From Petunia secreta (taxonomy: Eukaryota; Streptophyta; Magnoliopsida; Solanales; Solanaceae), in the NCBI GenBank assembly GCA_029990175.1, contig JARKIP010000033.1:2356001-2420000 (forward strand): 64,000 bases of DNA, in the 5' to 3' direction. Under the pieces are notes generated by a model. The model made no database searches, was not told the origin of the DNA, and saw nothing but the letters and a program-made list of their open reading frames with translations. Of the stretch, positions 30,965-42,044 are shown one piece after another. The first letter of the stretch is position 1, and the number at the start of each line of letters is the position of its first letter. The translations under genes were made by a program, and so were the position numbers.

Positions 30965-33480
30965 ATGGCTGACAACAGTGATAATCTTAATGAACGGGCT
31001 GGCATTCCGTCGAACCAACAGCCCACATCACCAATGACAACCGAAGCGTTCCAAGCTTATGTTGTCAATGCACTAAGAGCTCTCCAAGATCAATAGGATG
31101 AGTAAGTCAACATCAATGCTGAATTTCGCGCCTCGTTGGAAGCGAGGAACAGCACAGCACCAAACGGCAACCAGCTTTCGGCTCCAAATGGAGGCATTCC
31201 GACATTCGTTCCTATGGGCGCGATAATAGGGGGACCTCTTAACGGAGCCACGTCTGGGGGTTCGGGAAACGTACCAGCTGCAACGCCACACTTCAGGACG
31301 ATTCCCACCGTGGCTGAAACAACGTCCTCGGTCGACGTCGAATGATTGACCAGGGAGATTGAAGTATGCGTTGAGGCTCGCGTCGAGGCACGCATGGAAA
31401 AATGCCTCGAGAGCGTGCTTGGGTTGACAAAGGTTGAAGATGATCTTGATATAGATCAATACAGGGAGCTACCCTTCAAGCCCGAAGCGGCTCCAGCCCC
31501 AACTCCCAAGAACTTCAAACTCATATTTTTGAAGAAGTATGATGGGACCACCGATCCCAGAGAGCATGTAAGAGAATACTCCCTCCGTCCCAATTTATGT
31601 GGCACCATTTCCTTTTTTGTTTGTCCCAAAAATAAGTGGCACCTTTCCTTATTTGACAACTATTTAATGCATCATCTCTATTTTACCCTTGTTGGGCCCT
31701 ACATACTTTTAAACCTACCAACAACTTTTTTATTACTCAAATCTTCTCTCTCTTACTTTTTCAAGGGTAAAATTGATATTTAACAAGGTCAACCTCTATT
31801 TTCTTAAACTCCGTGCCCGGTCAAATGGTGCCACATAAATTGGGACGGAGGGAGCACATGGCAATGGTAAAGAGCAATGACTTAACAGCGATAGAGCTCG
31901 AGTCGATGTTCTTAAAAGAGTTTGGCGAGTCCTTGGAGAAAGGAGCTCTGCGTTGGTACATGTGCTTACCAGCAGGGTCCATTTCTACCCTCAATGAAAT
32001 GTCCAACGCCTTCGTTAAGGCACACACCGGGGCCCAAAAAATCCTCCAAAGGAAGGAGGACATATGTGAGGTTAAGCAAAAGCCCGGTGAACCACTCAAG
32101 GAGTTCCTCGAGCGCTTTCACGCTGAACGCATGGAGCTGCCTTGGATGGATGATACTCTGGCCATTCTGGCATTTGAAAAGGGTATCAATGTTCGCAATT
32201 CTGATGCCGCTGCTGAATTGCGAAAGGAGCTCCAACAATACCAAGTTCTGACATGGGAGGATCTGCATAAGCGGACTTACTCCAAAATCAGATTGGAGGA
32301 AGCTGAGTTCAAAAGCCGAGGTTGCAGTTATAAAAACCGAGGCGAATCCTCACACTGCATCGAGGCGTCGCGAGGAAATCCGAAGGGGGGATATGAACCA
32401 TACACCTCAACAAGGCAGCCTGTTAGCCAAAGGCTGGGAAATTCTTTCAAAAATTCATACACGAGTCCGCACATAAGCCAACGGCTCGGGGGGAAGGTTC
32501 AACCCAACACGAACCAAAGAAATTCCTCAGGCCCAGCTTCGGCCCCGAAGAAGGATCTACCTCGGATCCCTGACTACAATTTCAACATATCGACCTCGGA
32601 GCTGGTCAATGTAGTCAAAGGGACTGCCGGGGTGAGAGTGACCAAAGACATGAGGACTCCAGCAGATAAGAGAGACCACAATTTGTACTGCGAGTTCCAT
32701 GCGGATTATGGCCACCGAACCGAGGATTGCAAAGCTTTGTGCCTCGAGGTGGCTCACTTATTGAAAAAAAGAGTATTGGCTGATTTCCTTACCGACAAGG
32801 GAAAGGACAATTTCTCCAAGAACCGAGGTAATGGGCAACCACCTCGGGCTCCATCCCTGGAGAGAGTTGTAAATGTCATCACCGGGGGATTAGAGGTGAA
32901 CAGTGTGAATTTCGCAGCAGCCAAGAAATTCGCCAAATTATCGATCACCATGGAGAAGTGAACCCGAATTGGCGGCTCGGGTAAAGAGATCGTGTTTGAC
33001 GATGATGACTGTGATGGGATAATGTTCCCTCATCACGATGCCTTAGTCATCATGCTAAGAATCAACGACTCCGACATCAAGCGAGTTTTGATCGACCCCG
33101 GTAGCTCGGTCAACATAATCAGCTACGTTGCTGATAAGAAAATGTGGCTCAAAGGGGAAGTTGTCCCCAAAGCGACAGTGCTAACCGGCTTCAACAACTC
33201 CACAGAAAAAACTTTAGGTGAAATCACACTCAAAATATTTGTTGAAGGAGTAAGCAAAGAAACACTGTTCCAAGTATTGCCTGAGGACTTGGCATACAAT
33301 GTGATTCTCGGTAGGCCATGGATCCATTCCATGGAAGCTGTTTCCTCCACACTGCATCAAGTGATTAAATTCCCTACGCCTTGGGGAATTCAATCAATCA
33401 AAGGAGAGCAGCGAGTAGCAAGGGAGTGCTACTCGGTTGCGTTGAAAATTGCAGTCGCCCCGACCGGGCCAAAACAATAG
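30965..33480 (+). pseudogene. E2 gag-protease, split by a MITE
   Basis: The ATG at 30965 (MADNSDNL) matches E3. In-frame stops lie at 31094 (TAG), 31103 (TAA), 31343 (TGA) and 32959 (TGA). A 276-bp Stowaway MITE sits at 31579-31854, just before EYMAMVKSND in the gag core. The frame happens to continue on the far side, so an ORF from 31813 starts inside the MITE. Domains in order: coiled N-terminus, Retrotrans_gag core (about 31480-32310), CX2HX4HX4C knuckle (CEFHADYGHRTEDC, about 32690-32735), aspartic protease with LIDPGSSVNIIS (about 33085-33125) and YNVILGRPWIH (about 33295-33330). It ends GPKQ at the TAG 33478-33480, the junction with pol. Confidence 0.9.
31579..31854. mobile_element. Stowaway MITE inside E2 gag
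   Basis: Perfect 27-bp terminal inverted repeats (31579-31605, 31828-31854) begin CTCCCTCCGTCCCAATTTAT. TA precedes it (31577-31578); the other side is CA, a decayed TA. E3 has no insertion at this site. It is non-coding and was mobilised by a Tc1/mariner transposase supplied elsewhere. The perfect termini suggest it is young. Confidence 0.93.
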
Positions 33481-33489
33481 CAACTACAG
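33478..33489 (+). promoter_or_regulatory. gag-pro/pol UAG with leaky-stop context
   Basis: The gag-pro stop is followed without frame change by pol. TAG is followed by CAACTA, which fits the UAG-CARYYA context known to allow readthrough in plant RNA viruses. E3 has TAG CAA at the same place (next codon TGA) and E1 has TAG AAA. In E2 a second stop, TGA, follows at 33517, probably by decay. Confidence 0.45.
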
Positions 33490-36400
33490 CAAAAGGGGTC
33501 GAGCGAGGAAGACCTCTGAGGAGAAATTGAGAAGATCCCGGTTTGCATTCAAGAGCCTCGGAAACAAAAAGCCAAGGACTCTACCATTGAGGAATTGGAA
33601 TCTTTCATCCTATTGAAATATTTTTCCAAAAGAAAAGTGTTTGTCGGCTCGGAGTTGGACCCAGAGTCGAAAAAAGCGATTATTGAAGTTTTAAAGTCCA
33701 ACAACGATTGCTTTGCTTGGTCTCATTCAGACATGAGTGGTATCGATCCGGAGATCATGACCCATAAGTTGAATGTTGACCCAAAATTCACTCCCGTGAA
33801 GCAAAAAAAGAGACCTCACGCCGAGGTAAAAAAGAAGGCGATCGAAGATGAAACCACAAAGTTGCAAGAAAATAGTTTCATAAGAGAGGTGAAGTACCCC
33901 GAATGGCTGGCTAATGTGGTCGTCGTATCGAAGAAGAATGGCAAGTGGAGAATATGTGTAGATTACACCGATTTGAAAAAAGCTTGCCCCAAAGACTCCT
34001 ACCCATTGCCACAAATAGACAGGTTAATAGACTCCACAGCTGGGCATAAACTATTAACTTTTTTGGATGCTTATTCGGGGTACAACCAGATCCTCATGGA
34101 CCTGAAGGACGAAGAAAAGACCTTGTTCATCACTGACCGAGGTACTTTCTGCTATAAAGTAATGCCCTTCGGTCTGAAAAATGCTGGGGTGACGTATCAA
34201 AGGTTGGTGTGTCGCATGTTCAAAGAGTATATTGGAAAATCTTTGGAGGTCTACATAGACGATATGCTCATCAAATCGGTGCGAATGGAGGATTATTTGA
34301 ATCACCTAACGGAAGCCGTCGCCGTTCTAAGGCAATATGGCATGATATTGAACCCTGAGAAGTGCGCCTTCGGTGTTGGTTCAGGCAAATTCTTGGGATT
34401 CATCGTCTCCGAAAGAGGCATCGAAGCAAACCCTGAAAAAATTAAAGCCATCGAAGAAATCCCCGAGGAGCTGACCGGGGTGAAAGAAGTTCAACGCTTA
34501 ACTGGCCGAATCACTGCCTTGAGTCATTTCATCTCAAGGTCCTCGGAGCGATGCCACAAATTCTTCTCTGTTTTGAGAAAGAACAACTACTTCGAATGGA
34601 CACCGGAGTATAAAAAAGCGCTGAGAGATTTGAAATTCTATTTGGCTAACGCGTCGTTGCTCGCCAAGCCTAAGGAGGGTGAAACATTGCTAGTTTACTT
34701 GGCTGTGTCCGAGGTATCAGTAAGCGCGATCCTGATTTGGGAGGAGAATGGAAAGCAACAATCCATCTACTATGTGAGCAAGACACTCCTCGATGCCGAA
34801 ACAAGGTACCCACATTTGGAAAAACTAGCACTTGCTTTAATTGTTACTGCTCGAAAACTACGACCCTATTTTCAATGTCACCCAATAGCGGTAGTTTCAA
34901 TCTTCCCTTTAAGAAGCATATTACAAAAACCAGAGTTATCGGGGAGGTTATCAAAATGGGCGGTAGAGTTAAGCAAGTATGACATCACCTATCAACCCCA
35001 AACGACCATAAAATTCCAAGTTTTGGCCGACTTCGTAGCTGATTTTAGTGTCGGAATTCTGCCCGAAGCCGAAAAGGAAAACTCAATATCGAAAGGAACA
35101 GCTTCGGGGCTATGGATACTTCATACCGATGGGGCAACTAACTCCAAAGGTTCGGGGTTAGGCATAGTCTTGAGAGCACCCACCGGGGAGAAAATCAAGC
35201 ACTTGGTTCGGTTAAAAAAAGTGACCAACAACGAAGCTGAATATGAAGCAGCTCTAGCAGGCTTAGAGTTGGCTAAGAAAATGGGGGTGGAAAGAATCGA
35301 GCTAAGGTGCGATTCTCAGTTGGTGATGAACTAGGTGCTCGGTGAATACACGGCTCGAGAGCCCAGGATGCAGCTATTCTTAGACCGAGCACAAAGGATT
35401 TTAGCACAGTTCCAAGAGTGGCAAGTTAAGCAAGTACCTCGGGAGGAAAATACCGAGGCCGATGCCCTGGAAAATTTGGGTTCGGCGGTTGATGAAGGCC
35501 ACTCGGAGGCTGATTCAATGGTTCGGCTATTGTCCGCACAAATGGGAGAGATAAAGTTGCAAGTGAACTTGGTGGACAACAGATGGGATTGGCGGAGTAA
35601 GTTCATCTCTTACTTTGACTCGGGGACTGTTCCCCAAGACAAGACGGAGGCCAAAAAGTTGAGGACTCAAGCAGCTTCATATCACTTGATCGAGGGCAAT
35701 TTGTACAAGAGGTTATATTGCGGCCCGATGGCCAAGTGTTTGGGCCCCGATGAGGCTAGATATGTGATGGCCGAGGTGCACGAAGGCGAGTGTGGCAATC
35801 ACTCAGAGGGAAAATCCTTGGTACGCAAACTACTAAGAGCTGGGTATGGCCCACTATCAGTGCAGGTGCAAAGGCCTTCGTGCAGAAATGTGACAAGTAC
35901 CAACACCATGGACGGATGATCCACCAACAGGCTGAACCTCTACATTCGGTGGTTTCACTATGGCTTTTCAAGAAGTGGGGGATGGATGTTGTTGGACCCC
36001 TACCGAAGGGAAAGGGTGGTGTTCGCTTCATCCTCGTGCTAACAGATTACTTCACTAAATGGGTGGAAGCAGGAGCTCTTACCGAAGTCAAACAAAAGCA
36101 GGTAATTGATTTTATCAAGAAAAACATCATCTACAGGTTCGGCGTTCCAAGGAAAATTGCCTGCGACAACGGAAAACAGTTCATGGGGGCAGCCATCACC
36201 GACTTCTTTAAACAATGGGGAATCAAGAGAATCGCTTCGACCCCCTATTATCCAAGTGCCAATGGCCAAGCTGAATCTTCAAATAGAATTATAATCGAAA
36301 ATATCAAGAAGAGGCTCGATGAGAAAAAAAGGTCCTTGGCCCGAAGAGTTGCCAAGTGTGTTGTGGGCCATGCAGACAACAGAGAAGAACAGCACCGGTG

Positions 36401-36834
36401 AGACTCCTTTCTCACTTGCTTATGGTATGGATTCCCTCATCCCCGTGGAAGTGGGCGAACCAAGTCCTCGGTACGCCCACACCACCGAGGACCCGTACCG
36501 AGGACGCAAATCAACAGGCTATGCGCATAGAATTGGATATGCTCGAGGAGAAAAGAGAACTAGCTTTGGTTCGGCTAGTCGCCCAAAAAAGACAGATCGA
36601 AGCGTACCTCAACAGGAAAGCCAAACTCAGAGATTTTAAAGTTGGTGACTATGTGCTAAAGGCCACAAATCAGTCACGAAGGAAGAGAATGGAGGAAAGC
36701 TTATTGCAAATTGGGAAGGACCTTACAAAGTCAAAGCGATCGTCGGGAAAGGGTCCTGTCAAGTTGAAGATTTACAAGGGGCGCCCGAACCCTTAAATTG
36801 GAACATCTCCAATCTAAAGCGGTACTACTTCTAA
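33481..36834 (+). pseudogene. E2 pol (RT, RNase H, aRNase H, integrase)
   Basis: It would copy the RNA genome and integrate the cDNA. The main open part is 33595-35334. RT runs from VKYPEWLANVVVVSKKNGKWRICVDYTDL through FLDAYSGYNQI, MPFGLKNAG and an intact YIDD (34252-34263). The RT-linked RNase H follows (about 34600-34950, mostly tether-like). A second RNase H of the archaeal type has HTDGATNSKGSG, NNEAEYEAALAGLE and RCDSQL (about 35120-35330), as known for the Tat lineage. Lesions: TAG at 35332 (CAG in E3), a 4-nt deletion near 35846 before the integrase zinc finger, an extra A near 36329, and further shifts near 36490 and 36740. The integrase core keeps GMDVVGP, ACDNGKQF and GQAESSN (D, D, E). 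The natural stop after RYYF is at 36832-36834. Confidence 0.92.
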
Positions 36835-36839
36835 TCGAG

Positions 36840-36960
36840 GTAAATATCTCTCACTCTTTTTTAAATATCTTACCCACGGCCCCGAGCAGAACAACACTCC
36901 TAAAGGCTTCGGTCGAATATACTAACTTGCTCCTCGTTTCATTTTGCTTGCCCTTTTCAG
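36840..36960 (+). other. intron candidate downstream of E2 pol
   Basis: Donor CGAG|GTAAATATC six bases after the pol stop, a perfect plant/yeast branch point TACTAAC at 36920-36926, a pyrimidine-rich tract and acceptor CCTTTTCAG|G. E3 has the same arrangement at 54009-54127. The intron is 121 nt and lies in the 3' untranslated region. Confidence 0.65.
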
Positions 36961-37608
36961 GGAGCAAATTAAACGATCTCTAGTGCCTGGGTCTTCACCA
37001 AGATTCACACACGAACACTGGGGGGGGGGGGAGTAAGGGACGGGTTGCAACCGAGGTCAAAAATGCGCCTCCCAACCGAAGACCATCTATTCGACAACCG
37101 AGGACTGATACCCGAGGAATAGATTTAGTACATTGTAACTCCGCCCGGTAGTGGCACATTATTAATCACATTATTAATTTGTGTTTTCATATCTTTACCC
37201 AAGGTCCATCAAGACTTGTTTTCTTGTAAAAAGCCAATTTCGGCTTATCAATATTATCGATGAAATGAGCTTCGTCCCATAGCTTTATGTCTTTATAAAT
37301 TTGCACTCCGAAGTTGCACTCTAAATGCAGCGACTCGAGGACGAGACGTCGTTCTAAGTTTGCATCGATTAAATTCAATCAAGTCTTGCAAGCGAGTTAT
37401 TTATTCTAAGATGTTCGGTACATACAAAAACCAACACGAGATAAAAATACAAAATCGTATCAAAAGGCCCAAAGGCTAATTTCATTCATTAAACGAAACG
37501 ACCCGAAGGTCAAAGTCATATATACACATAAAAGCCCGAAGGCTGATATCAAAAAGGCACAGAGGCCCAAACAAAAACAGTACATCAAAAACTTGTTGTT
37601 TCCTGCTA
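36961..37608 (+). other. E2 3' leader between convergent genes
   Basis: No ORF. Contains a 12-G run (about 37020-37031) after GAACACTG, present in shorter form in E3 (about 54184-54195). Transcripts from the LTR and from the antisense gene would overlap here. Confidence 0.6.
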
Positions 37609-40505
37609 CTAAGGGTTCTCCCCATCGGCATCTTCGCTGCGTTCTTCGGCATTTTCGCTCTCTTCATCACCTTCGGGCTCGCCATCGTCTGAGCCCTCGC
37701 TCGAAGGAAGTTCATCCACAATCTTTTGGGCCTCGGCAGCAGCCTCCCTTGCTTTGGTAATCTCCTCTTCGAGTATGATTTGCCCAGCTTGGACTAGCTC
37801 AAGTGTGCTAAGCCTAGTCTTGACAACGGCCTATGCTTCTTCCAACTTCGCCCTTGTCGCCTTGACTTCGGCCTGCTCGTTGAGGTAAGCAATTCTGCCC
37901 TCAAGCTCGGAGATCTGGCCCCGAAGGGATGGCACTTGGTCCACTTGGTCCTGCAGCCCAACGAGTTTGGCATTGTATTCACCAAGTTTACTGCGATACT
38001 TCTCACCTGCTTCAAGCACTTCGGTCTTGGCCCTGAAGAGCTCAGCCTCAAGGCGAGCATTTTCAAGGCTCAACCTCGAACGTTCAGTAGTAAACTCGTT
38101 CGTTGCAGCTTGTACCCTAGCTTCTCCTTCGGCAAACTCCACAACCCCACGGAGATCAGCTTCAGCCTTAGCCGAAGCTTTATTAGCACGCTCAAGATCT
38201 TCATTCAAGACGGCAAACTTTGCTTCCAGCTCGTTCGGCTCGCTCGCGCTCGAGGTGAACAGCTTGCAACGCAAGAACCAAGCTCTGCATTAAAACAAAG
38301 TATTAATGTCAGAAGAGAGGCAGAACAAACTATGCAAATGAAGTACATTAAGACTTACCCGAAGGGCAGAAGCGGCGGAGACACCCATCAGACTCATAGG
38401 GCTAAGATTCCGAAGGGCATGAGCCTCGGTAGGGCCAAGCATGCCATCAAGGGCGGCAACATCCTCTTTGGTGGCATCTAGCAAGTTTGCATCGGGAAAT
38501 ATTTCAAATGCCCGAGGTGCAGTGCTGGAAGTCTTCGGCAAAGCTCGAGAGGCTTTAACCGTGCTCTTAATCAAACTCTCGCCCACTCTGGCCTTGCTCT
38601 TTCGCTTTGCAGCCTCCTGGTCAGACTCATCCACATTTATCACTTCGGTTGCCCTAGTGACCTCGGACCTCGGCTCTGGAATCGTCTCAGAGGCCGGCTC
38701 TGGCCTTACCTCGGGAGCCGTGGGAAGAATCTCCTCATCACTGGGCTCGTCGACAAGACCTCAGTGCTTTACGATCATTGCTTCGGCAACAGGAGCAGTA
38801 ATCTCCTCAACCCGAGGTCCTTTCGCCTTGGCTGCTTGCGTTGATTCAGCTCTTTTTCTTTTAGAGCCTGGGGAAGGAAGAGAAGCGATTTGTTTAACAT
38901 GGGAATAGGTAGGAGTGGAGATACACGAAAATCGACCTAAGAAAATTTCATCACCTTGCGATGTCCCTTGGCCCGGTGAACTTTTAGCTTTCTTCTCTTC
39001 GACGATCCGTTTCGCCAGACTCGCCATATTAGCAACGCCCTCAGTGATGTCGAGCACTGTTCTCTCTCTCTTTTTCTTCTCTTTCTTACTCTCTCTCTCC
39101 TCTCCTCTCCTTCCCCATCACCCTTCTCCTTGGTCTCCTCATCCTCCTCGGCATCCTTCACAGCCCTGTTGGTGAAACCTGCATGAAAGGGGAGAATATC
39201 AGAACATAGCAGTTCAAAGCGAACTTGAGGAATTGCAAGCGTGGACACGCAACTCACCATGCCTCTTGCATACCCATCGGTTCCCCTTCAAGCCAGCTAA
39301 AATCATCCATTTTTGGCTTGGGCGTGTCTCCGACTGCATAACCTCGGTAACCCACTCAAGCAGATTCTTCGGTGGGTTAGCTGGAACCTTTTCGGCTGCA
39401 AGTCATAGATAAGAAGACAAGTGTTAGCTATGATAGCCCAAATCCGAAGGAGAAACAGAAGTAAACACTTACGTTGAGCATTCCACACTTCGGGGAAGCC
39501 AGGTTCGGTTGACAGCAGTCTTGTAGGGATGAGCACGTACCGGTCATTCCAGCCTCGGTCCCCATGGTCTTCGCTCTTGCTCAAGATTGCGTAAGACCCC
39601 CGAGGTAGGAGGGCAACCACCCCGGCTTCATGAAAATAGGGGTAGTAAAGAGAAATCAAATGTTGGAAAGTAAAGGGCAGCCCAGCTATGTCGCTCAAAT
39701 ACTCGAGGGCTTGAACGACTCTCCAAACCTCCGGCCCCAATTGGGCCAAACACATGTTGTAAGACCTGCAAAATGTGTCAATGATGGGGTGTACCAGCAA
39801 GTTGAATCCTATAGTGAATGGGTACGTGAAAACCGAAGAGTACCTTCGACGTGAGTAGAAACAGCCGCGTCCGGAGCCGGGACCCTAATCTCTACCTCGG
39901 GCCCCCAACGGCAGTCAGCCCGAACAATTTCAAGCATGTCTTCGTTATGATGCTCGGGATAACATCGACCGGTATATTCCTTTTCTTCCCTTTTTGAGCA
40001 TCGGACTGAGCATGAATTTTCAAGTCCTTGTCATTGTTGAAACTTAAGGGGATAACCAACTGAGGGTCAATCTCCACTTCGAGAGGAATCTTCCTCTTCG
40101 ACTTCTTTGATGTGCCAGCTTCGGTTTGAGTTTCCCCCTTGCTGGCTTCGGTTTCGCCCCTTTGTCCACTGGCCCCCTACTCACCTCGGCTCCGCCAGCC
40201 GAGCCACCTACCTCTTTGACACTGGTGACGTCATCCCCTTCAATGTCACCCCTGTCTTCATCATGGTCGTCACCACCAACGTCAACTTCGACGTCGTAAC
40301 TAATCTCCACCGTATCGCGACCAGCCCTCACCTAGCGCCGCTTAGGGATAGGGGCCGCTGACGTGGCTTCGCCGCCACCCTCCACTTCGACTACCTGCAG
40401 CGGAGGCACTATGGCGATGAGATCTTTGCTCATAACCGCGGCAGCAAAATGCTCCGCCCTTTCACCGGAATCACTAGAACCGTGGCCAGAATTCGTAGCA
40501 GACAT
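37609..40505 (-). pseudogene. E2 antisense gene, four exons (putative gypsy-type transposon domain + coiled coil)
   Basis: On the minus strand, ATG at 40505 and stop TAG at 37611-37609. Exons: 40505-39473, 39395-39258, 39178-38359, 38284-37609; all three donors fit GT(A/G)AGT and all acceptors are GCAG. Exon 1 is Ser/Gly-rich, then basic (KKSKRKIPLEVEIDP), then the conserved HPIIDTFCRSYNMCLAQLGPEVWRVVQALEYLS...LLPRG region, which resembles the Pfam 'putative gypsy type transposon' family. Exon 3 has an acidic and Lys-rich spacer with KRKR. Exon 4 is a coiled coil of about 200 residues with an acidic tail. Lesions: stops near 40335 and 38760, a frameshift near 40090 and near 39880, and stops in early exon 4. 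The product looks nuclear and dimerising; function is unknown. Confidence 0.8.
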
Positions 40506-40627
40506 GGTGATGATCAGATTGGAAAGAGAATTAAGATTGAGGAAATGGCTTGAAGATTAGGAATTTTCTCTGTAATTCCACTGTATATCAGAAGCTTTCA
40601 AGTGGAGAAGAAGAATGTGAAGTGAGG

Positions 40628-40635
40628 TATTTATA
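40628..40635 (-). promoter_or_regulatory. E2 antisense-gene TATA box
   Basis: TATAAATA read on the minus strand, about 125 bp upstream of the antisense ATG. E3 has the same octamer at the same distance (57835-57828). Confidence 0.65.
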
Positions 40636-40644
40636 TGAGGTGTA

Positions 40645-40650
40645 CACGTG
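40645..40650 (-). promoter_or_regulatory. E2 antisense-gene G-box
   Basis: CACGTG just upstream of the antisense TATA box; E3 has it at exactly the same spacing (57845-57850). G-boxes are bound by bZIP and bHLH factors in plants. Confidence 0.5.
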
Positions 40651-40860
40651 CAAGTTGGAGAAGTAATGATGACTGTAACGTTGGAGAAAGCGAAAAGTCG
40701 GCGCGACCGTTCGGTGGCCAACCAACGGCCGCCACGTAATGTGGAACAGTAATCCGAAAGACGTGCAACTTTTTGAAATTCTTAGATAGGGTTGCGCCAC
40801 GTCGGCTTCCCGCTCAAACTCATTCCACTCCTCGGCGACCTCGGCGTTCATCCGAGGAGT

Positions 40861-40872
40861 GGGGGGGGGGGG
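40861..40872 (+). other. E2 polypurine tract
   Basis: A run of 12 G after GAGGAGT, 6 bp before the 3' LTR. Confidence 0.75.
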
Positions 40873-40878
40873 ACTATC

Positions 40879-41436
40879 TGTATTGAGTCAAAATTGATGT
40901 GCTCGGTGAGCACCTCGGCATGATGAACCGAAGAGAAAACGAGCCGACGCTCCGAAGAAGAATGATTGAAGCAATCGATCAAGTTACCGAAGGTGAACTT
41001 CAATGTCACTATCGAAGGTGAGCCGCGAGCTGAGCTTCGGTGATGTCCCCTTCCAACCGAACAGCAAGGTCATGCCACTGAAGTCATGTGATCGAACTTC
41101 GGTGGGGCACCTCGATTCCAACGGCTTTGCAGCCCACTATTTCAGCCCACTAATTCTTTCCATTAACGCCAAGGACGTGGGACAAAGCATGATTGATAGT
41201 GAAAGATGTGGGCAAGGCCCCTAGGCATATAAATAGTACTTCATTTTGTATGATAAGGATCCAGAAATACATACTGAAACTCTACCCAAATTTGTACTCA
41301 TCACAATATATTGAAATCAAGTTATTCTTTCGCATTCACGCCTATTTCTTGCATTTATTTAGCTTTGATACGAAGTTTTGCTTATATTCAAACCCAAATT
41401 CGATTTGTGATCCTAAAACTGGTTTAGGTCCATACA
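40879..41436 (+). repeat. E2 3' LTR
   Basis: Begins TGTATTGAG, ends CCATACA, followed by GTAAT. TATAAATAG at 41228-41235 is intact here but reads TATTAATAG in the 5' LTR. Confidence 0.92.
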
Positions 41437-41441
41437 GTAAT

Positions 41442-42044
41442 AAGATTAGAAGGTTTGGTAACAAGGAAAAATTTCATGGTTAACCGTTCTATTATATGCC
41501 ACAATAAATCAAGTTGCTTTCATTAAAATCAACCAACAATATTATAGTGGTTGGGAAAAGAAGTTGTCAATTTCAGATTTTCTTGTAGTGCATACTCTTG
41601 GGTTCGGGTGACATTCATATATGTATGTTCGGAAATGGGTAAGTTTCTCTAATACTATATGCGTGAAATGAGATGTTTATGGACTTTAAATATTGTTTCC
41701 TTCAATTCCTTGTTCTTATGTTTTAATGCAAAGTTAATTAAGGATCTCAGTTACCAAAAAAAAAAAAAAAAAAAAATTAAGGATCTCAATCGCCTGGTTT
41801 TAGTACTTGTGAAATCAGTCCCGAAAAACGTACTAGTGGTAATGTTAGGGAGAACAATTTGTTTTGGTAAATTGAGGTCATCTCAACCCTTGCCTCCATT
41901 TTTCCCTCCAAAATGAAGTAAACTTCAAGATGGAGTAAATTTAGTCCAATCATTATTCCAAAAAAAAAATATTCTATTTTATATTTTCATATTTCTAAAT
42001 TCTATCTTTTTATATATATATTCATCACATATAATTTATATTAA
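41442..42044. other. intergenic stretch, nothing firm
   Basis: AT-rich; poly-A run near 41756-41776 and short TCCATTTT/AAAATGAAG inverted words near 41890-41930. No gene supported. Confidence 0.4.

Larger units (their letters stand above)
30316..41436 (+). mobile_element. Ty3/gypsy Tat-type LTR retrotransposon E2, full-length but inactive
   Basis: 11.1 kb element with LTRs at 30316-30874 and 40879-41436 and a 5-bp target duplication GTAAT (30311-30315, 41437-41441). Order: 5' LTR, primer site, gag-pro, pol (RT, RNase H region, a second archaeal-like RNase H, integrase), a 3' leader with an intron, a convergent minus-strand gene, polypurine tract, 3' LTR. I count about 30 differences between the LTRs (about 95% identity), so insertion is not recent. 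gag, pol and the antisense gene all carry stops or frameshifts. Confidence 0.93.

Noticed and set aside
31813..32961. 382-codon ORF as an independent gene
   Set aside because: It starts in the MITE and continues E2 gag in frame; the protein is the gag core and knuckle.
37936..38481. Plus-strand ORFs opposite the antisense genes (also 54886-55417, 57242-57730)
   Set aside because: They are shadows of the minus-strand coiled-coil and N-terminal exons, favoured by that composition.
40861..40872. G-quadruplex-like regulatory element
   Set aside because: The G run is the polypurine tract of E2; a single run of 12 G does not by itself give four separated tracts.
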